Source: Rhytidiadelphus loreus (taxonomy: Eukaryota > Streptophyta > Bryopsida > Hypnales > Hylocomiaceae). From it: 64,000 nt of DNA. The position numbers and the translations under genes were made by a program. The stretch spans positions 20,341,001-20,405,000 of the forward strand of contig OX344765.1 in assembly GCA_947034895.1 (NCBI GenBank). Direction: 5' to 3'. The notes beneath the pieces were generated by a model that was not told the origin of the DNA, did no database searches, and worked only from the letters and a program-made list of their open reading frames with translations. The number at the start of each line of letters is the position of its first letter. Position 1 is the stretch's first letter. Shown in pieces: positions 61,961 to 64,000 of this stretch.

Positions 61961-63439
61961 TCAGTTGAGGGCGAAATTATGCCACCTCTTGAACTCAGTG
62001 AGCGAGCCCTCGACATTCACGGCCATGCCAATGGCCGTGGCGCCGGCAGCCGAAACACCAACATAATACAACCTCCATTCGTCCCCATCCATGTGCACCA
62101 AGCAAGGGGAGCCCACGCCGGCTCCATCCCAAGCCTGTGCGGATTCTGCAGGCCGGAAAATTGGTTCCTCTTGGCACCTCTCCCACTTCAGTAAGCCTGC
62201 ATCAGACTTCGCCATGCCAATGCTGGTTCTGCCATTCGCATCAATGCCTTCGTAAACCATGACGTAGCCCCTCCCGTTTGGATTCTCCACGACATGGCGA
62301 GCAGCAATTCCCAGCTCATCAAACGACCCCGGATCACCTCCCTCCAGAATCTTCCCGAATTTGAGCCACCGCATGGCGTCTCTTGAGCGTGCAAATCCCA
62401 CACAATACCTACCCGTGTTGGGGTCCAAGGAGTGATAATACATGCGGATGTCGCCTGCCTCGTGGTAGACAACTTGCGGGGCTGCAATGAACAGAGAGTC
62501 CCACTCGCCTTCAGCACCCACGTCAAAAAGAGCTCCACTATGGTGGTCACCTTCCACTCGCGCCCAGTTGCGGCCATCGTTGCTAATGGCAAGACCAGGA
62601 CGCATTCGACCTCGTAAAAACCTTTCGGAGCCTGGTGGCGATATGGTATTCAATGGCAGAGAAAAATCCTCCACATCCGCGCCGGAGTAGTAGAGCCAGT
62701 ACACACCGCTGGCAGCTCGCACCTTTGCACTGGACATGATGAGCACATCTGAGGGAAACAAGTGCTGTGTGTCGAAAGCCCACCAATTGTCACTCCGGTC
62801 CAGCACGAGCCCTACTGCACCCTCCTCACCATATTTTTCGGTGTCGACCTTCGATTTACCCCTTCGCCAGTGCATGCCGTTCGAGGAAACGGCGATGCCC
62901 ACAGTGGTACCCTTGGATTCATCCAGAGACTCCCCTGCATACCACATGCACCACCGTTCTTCGTTGTCACTCACATAGCGTCGGACGATTGGGGATCCAA
63001 CGCGGCTGCCATCCCATGCACCAATTTCGCCATTTGAAATTACCAAGCCCTCGTGTTCTAGCTCAGGCTTGCCGTATGAATCGGAGACTGGAGTTTCCTG
63101 CCCTGTCATGGCTCTTGCAGGCTCCATCACGGAGGCCTCATCGCCGCTGGGGTCCCCAGTTCGCTGCAGTTTGGCTTCATTGTTGCCAGGGTCCTGACTA
63201 GCACCAGAGCCTCGTTGGCCAAGGACAGCGCGCGTTCGAGAGGTTCTCCTTGACGTCTTCACATCTGAAATAAGTCTTCGTGCATGGTGACACTCCAGGG
63301 CTTTGCAAGGATGCTCAAACGGTCGGATGTGACCTAATGACTGGGAATCTCTGCGGCATTCAAAAGCCTTCACTTGAAGGGTAGGGCAGCTTGATGATGC
63401 CCGGGAGATTGATAGTGAAGGACTACTCATTGAACCCAT
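61961..63439 (-). CDS. Glycoside hydrolase-like five-bladed beta-propeller protein, probably plastid-targeted
   Basis: 492 residues from ATG at 63439 to TGA at 61961, no intron. The first ~75 residues are rich in Ser, Arg and Thr and poor in acidic residues, as in chloroplast transit peptides. From about residue 140, blade-like repeats follow: WDGSRVGSPIV, WCMWYAGES, VGIAVSSNGMHWRRG, YWLYYSGAD, GLAISNDGRNWARV, IRMYYHSLDP, VGFARSRDAMRW, YVMVYEGID, IGMAKSDAG, WDGAGVGSPCLV, WRLYYVGVS. The W.(L/M)YY and G(I/L)A.S.DG..W patterns are those of the GH43/GH32-related arabinanase/levansucrase/invertase fold, which in plants includes a conserved protein of unknown substrate. Catalytic acids cannot be assigned from sequence alone. 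Confidence 0.8.
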   Translation of the reverse strand: MGSMSSPSLSISRASSSCPTLQVKAFECRRDSQSLGHIRPFEHPCKALECHHARRLISDVKTSRRTSRTRAVLGQRGSGASQDPGNNEAKLQRTGDPSGDEASVMEPARAMTGQETPVSDSYGKPELEHEGLVISNGEIGAWDGSRVGSPIVRRYVSDNEERWCMWYAGESLDESKGTTVGIAVSSNGMHWRRGKSKVDTEKYGEEGAVGLVLDRSDNWWAFDTQHLFPSDVLIMSSAKVRAASGVYWLYYSGADVEDFSLPLNTISPPGSERFLRGRMRPGLAISNDGRNWARVEGDHHSGALFDVGAEGEWDSLFIAAPQVVYHEAGDIRMYYHSLDPNTGRYCVGFARSRDAMRWLKFGKILEGGDPGSFDELGIAARHVVENPNGRGYVMVYEGIDANGRTSIGMAKSDAGLLKWERCQEEPIFRPAESAQAWDGAGVGSPCLVHMDGDEWRLYYVGVSAAGATAIGMAVNVEGSLTEFKRWHNFALN

Positions 63440-63456
63440 CACAATTCGATTCTCAT
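63439..63456 (-). promoter_or_regulatory. Six-codon upstream ORF whose stop overlaps the main start
   Basis: ATG at 63456-63454 opens MRIEL-stop; its TGA (63441-63439) shares a base with the ATG of the propeller gene (TGATG). If present in the mRNA, it would make translation of the main frame depend on leaky scanning or reinitiation. Confidence 0.45.
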
Positions 63457-64000
63457 GCTACAAGGAATAGAGTTGCTACAGTTCAGCACCAGAGGCCTCA
63501 GGCCAGGCTTTGACTGAAAACTGAATTTCTTTGCAAGAGACACTAGTACTTAAGAATATAAGTAGTTCATAACGTTCCTGTGTAATTTAGCTGTCGCCTC
63601 ATTCTGAACTTCCCTGCCTCTTGAACGCACTGCGTTCCAGATCAGAATAATGCTCGCTCATCCTGCACAACAGGTGAAATTCAGTCGATGGTTTGAGTAA
63701 CATACCACACCAGTGCAATCAATTACATAGAGAACGGAAGGAAAGAACGTTTCTTGACCATAGATCAGAAGCAAAACGACAAAGAGAGAAATTTAAATAG
63801 AATCCTGTCTCCCTTAACTACATTTCTCTCTCAGATTTCCATATTTTGGATACGAAATTTGCAAATAACAAGACTATCATGAGGATTTCGCTAAATTTTT
63901 CTCACTCTATGTCGTTGATCACAGAATTTGATCACAAGATTTCTACCTATCATTGACCTAAACCCTAAGGTCACAACATGAGGAGGGCCTATCCTGTTTG
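63457..64000 (-). promoter_or_regulatory. Upstream region of the propeller gene
   Basis: Presumed leader and promoter; no clear TATA box or other element that I can support. Confidence 0.3.

Overview
This is nuclear DNA from a plant. The evidence is spliceosomal introns (GT-AG and one GC-AG), CACTA and PIF/Harbinger-type MITEs, a plant-type FCP1-like HAD domain with the DLNG variant of motif I, and a glycoside hydrolase-like five-bladed propeller protein with a plastid-type N-terminus. Low gene density, AT-rich spacers and many tandem arrays suggest a repeat-rich genome. A seed-free plant (bryophyte, lycophyte or fern) is my guess; I cannot name the species.

Layout. 1-791 (-): 5' part of an unrecognised protein with an N-terminal membrane segment, preceded by an array of short palindromes. 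2.9-7.1 kb: a small transposon with a 10-bp target duplication, a 21-bp minisatellite and a 77-bp satellite with an internal hairpin. 7.9-16.8 kb (+): a GC-rich putative first exon, then a six-exon locus for a protein of about 1,550 residues, running from a weakly ParB-like N-terminal region through a lysine/acidic low-complexity part to a C-terminal FCP1-like phosphatase domain. The locus carries two in-frame TAGs and one frameshift. A decayed second phosphatase domain follows.

19.2-28.5 kb: a roughly 125-bp tandem array split by a 7.3-kb retroelement on the minus strand. The element has 1.55-kb direct repeats, a spliced gag-like ORF1 and a Penelope-like reverse transcriptase ORF2 with no visible GIY-YIG endonuclease, RNase H or integrase. 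28.5-57.2 kb: mostly gene-free and full of non-autonomous DNA transposons (Harbinger MITE, 2.1-kb CACTA element, CACTA MITE, 1.4-kb foldback, three piggyBac-like TTAA elements), (TTTA)94, decayed coding fragments and an internal duplication. 57.9-64.0 kb: two intact genes, a von Willebrand A-domain protein (+) and the propeller protein (-), with a tandem duplication and a fourth piggyBac-like element between them.

The most unusual signal is a family of about 20 short hairpins, consensus CATCTGGAGTGATCCAGATG (8-bp arms, 4-nt loop). They are confined to 0.9-1.35 kb and 9.5-16.3 kb, almost all upstream of, inside introns of, or just after the two unrecognised genes. In two places they have become tandem arrays (28-bp and about 138-bp periods). 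The second strong candidate is the Penelope-like retroelement.
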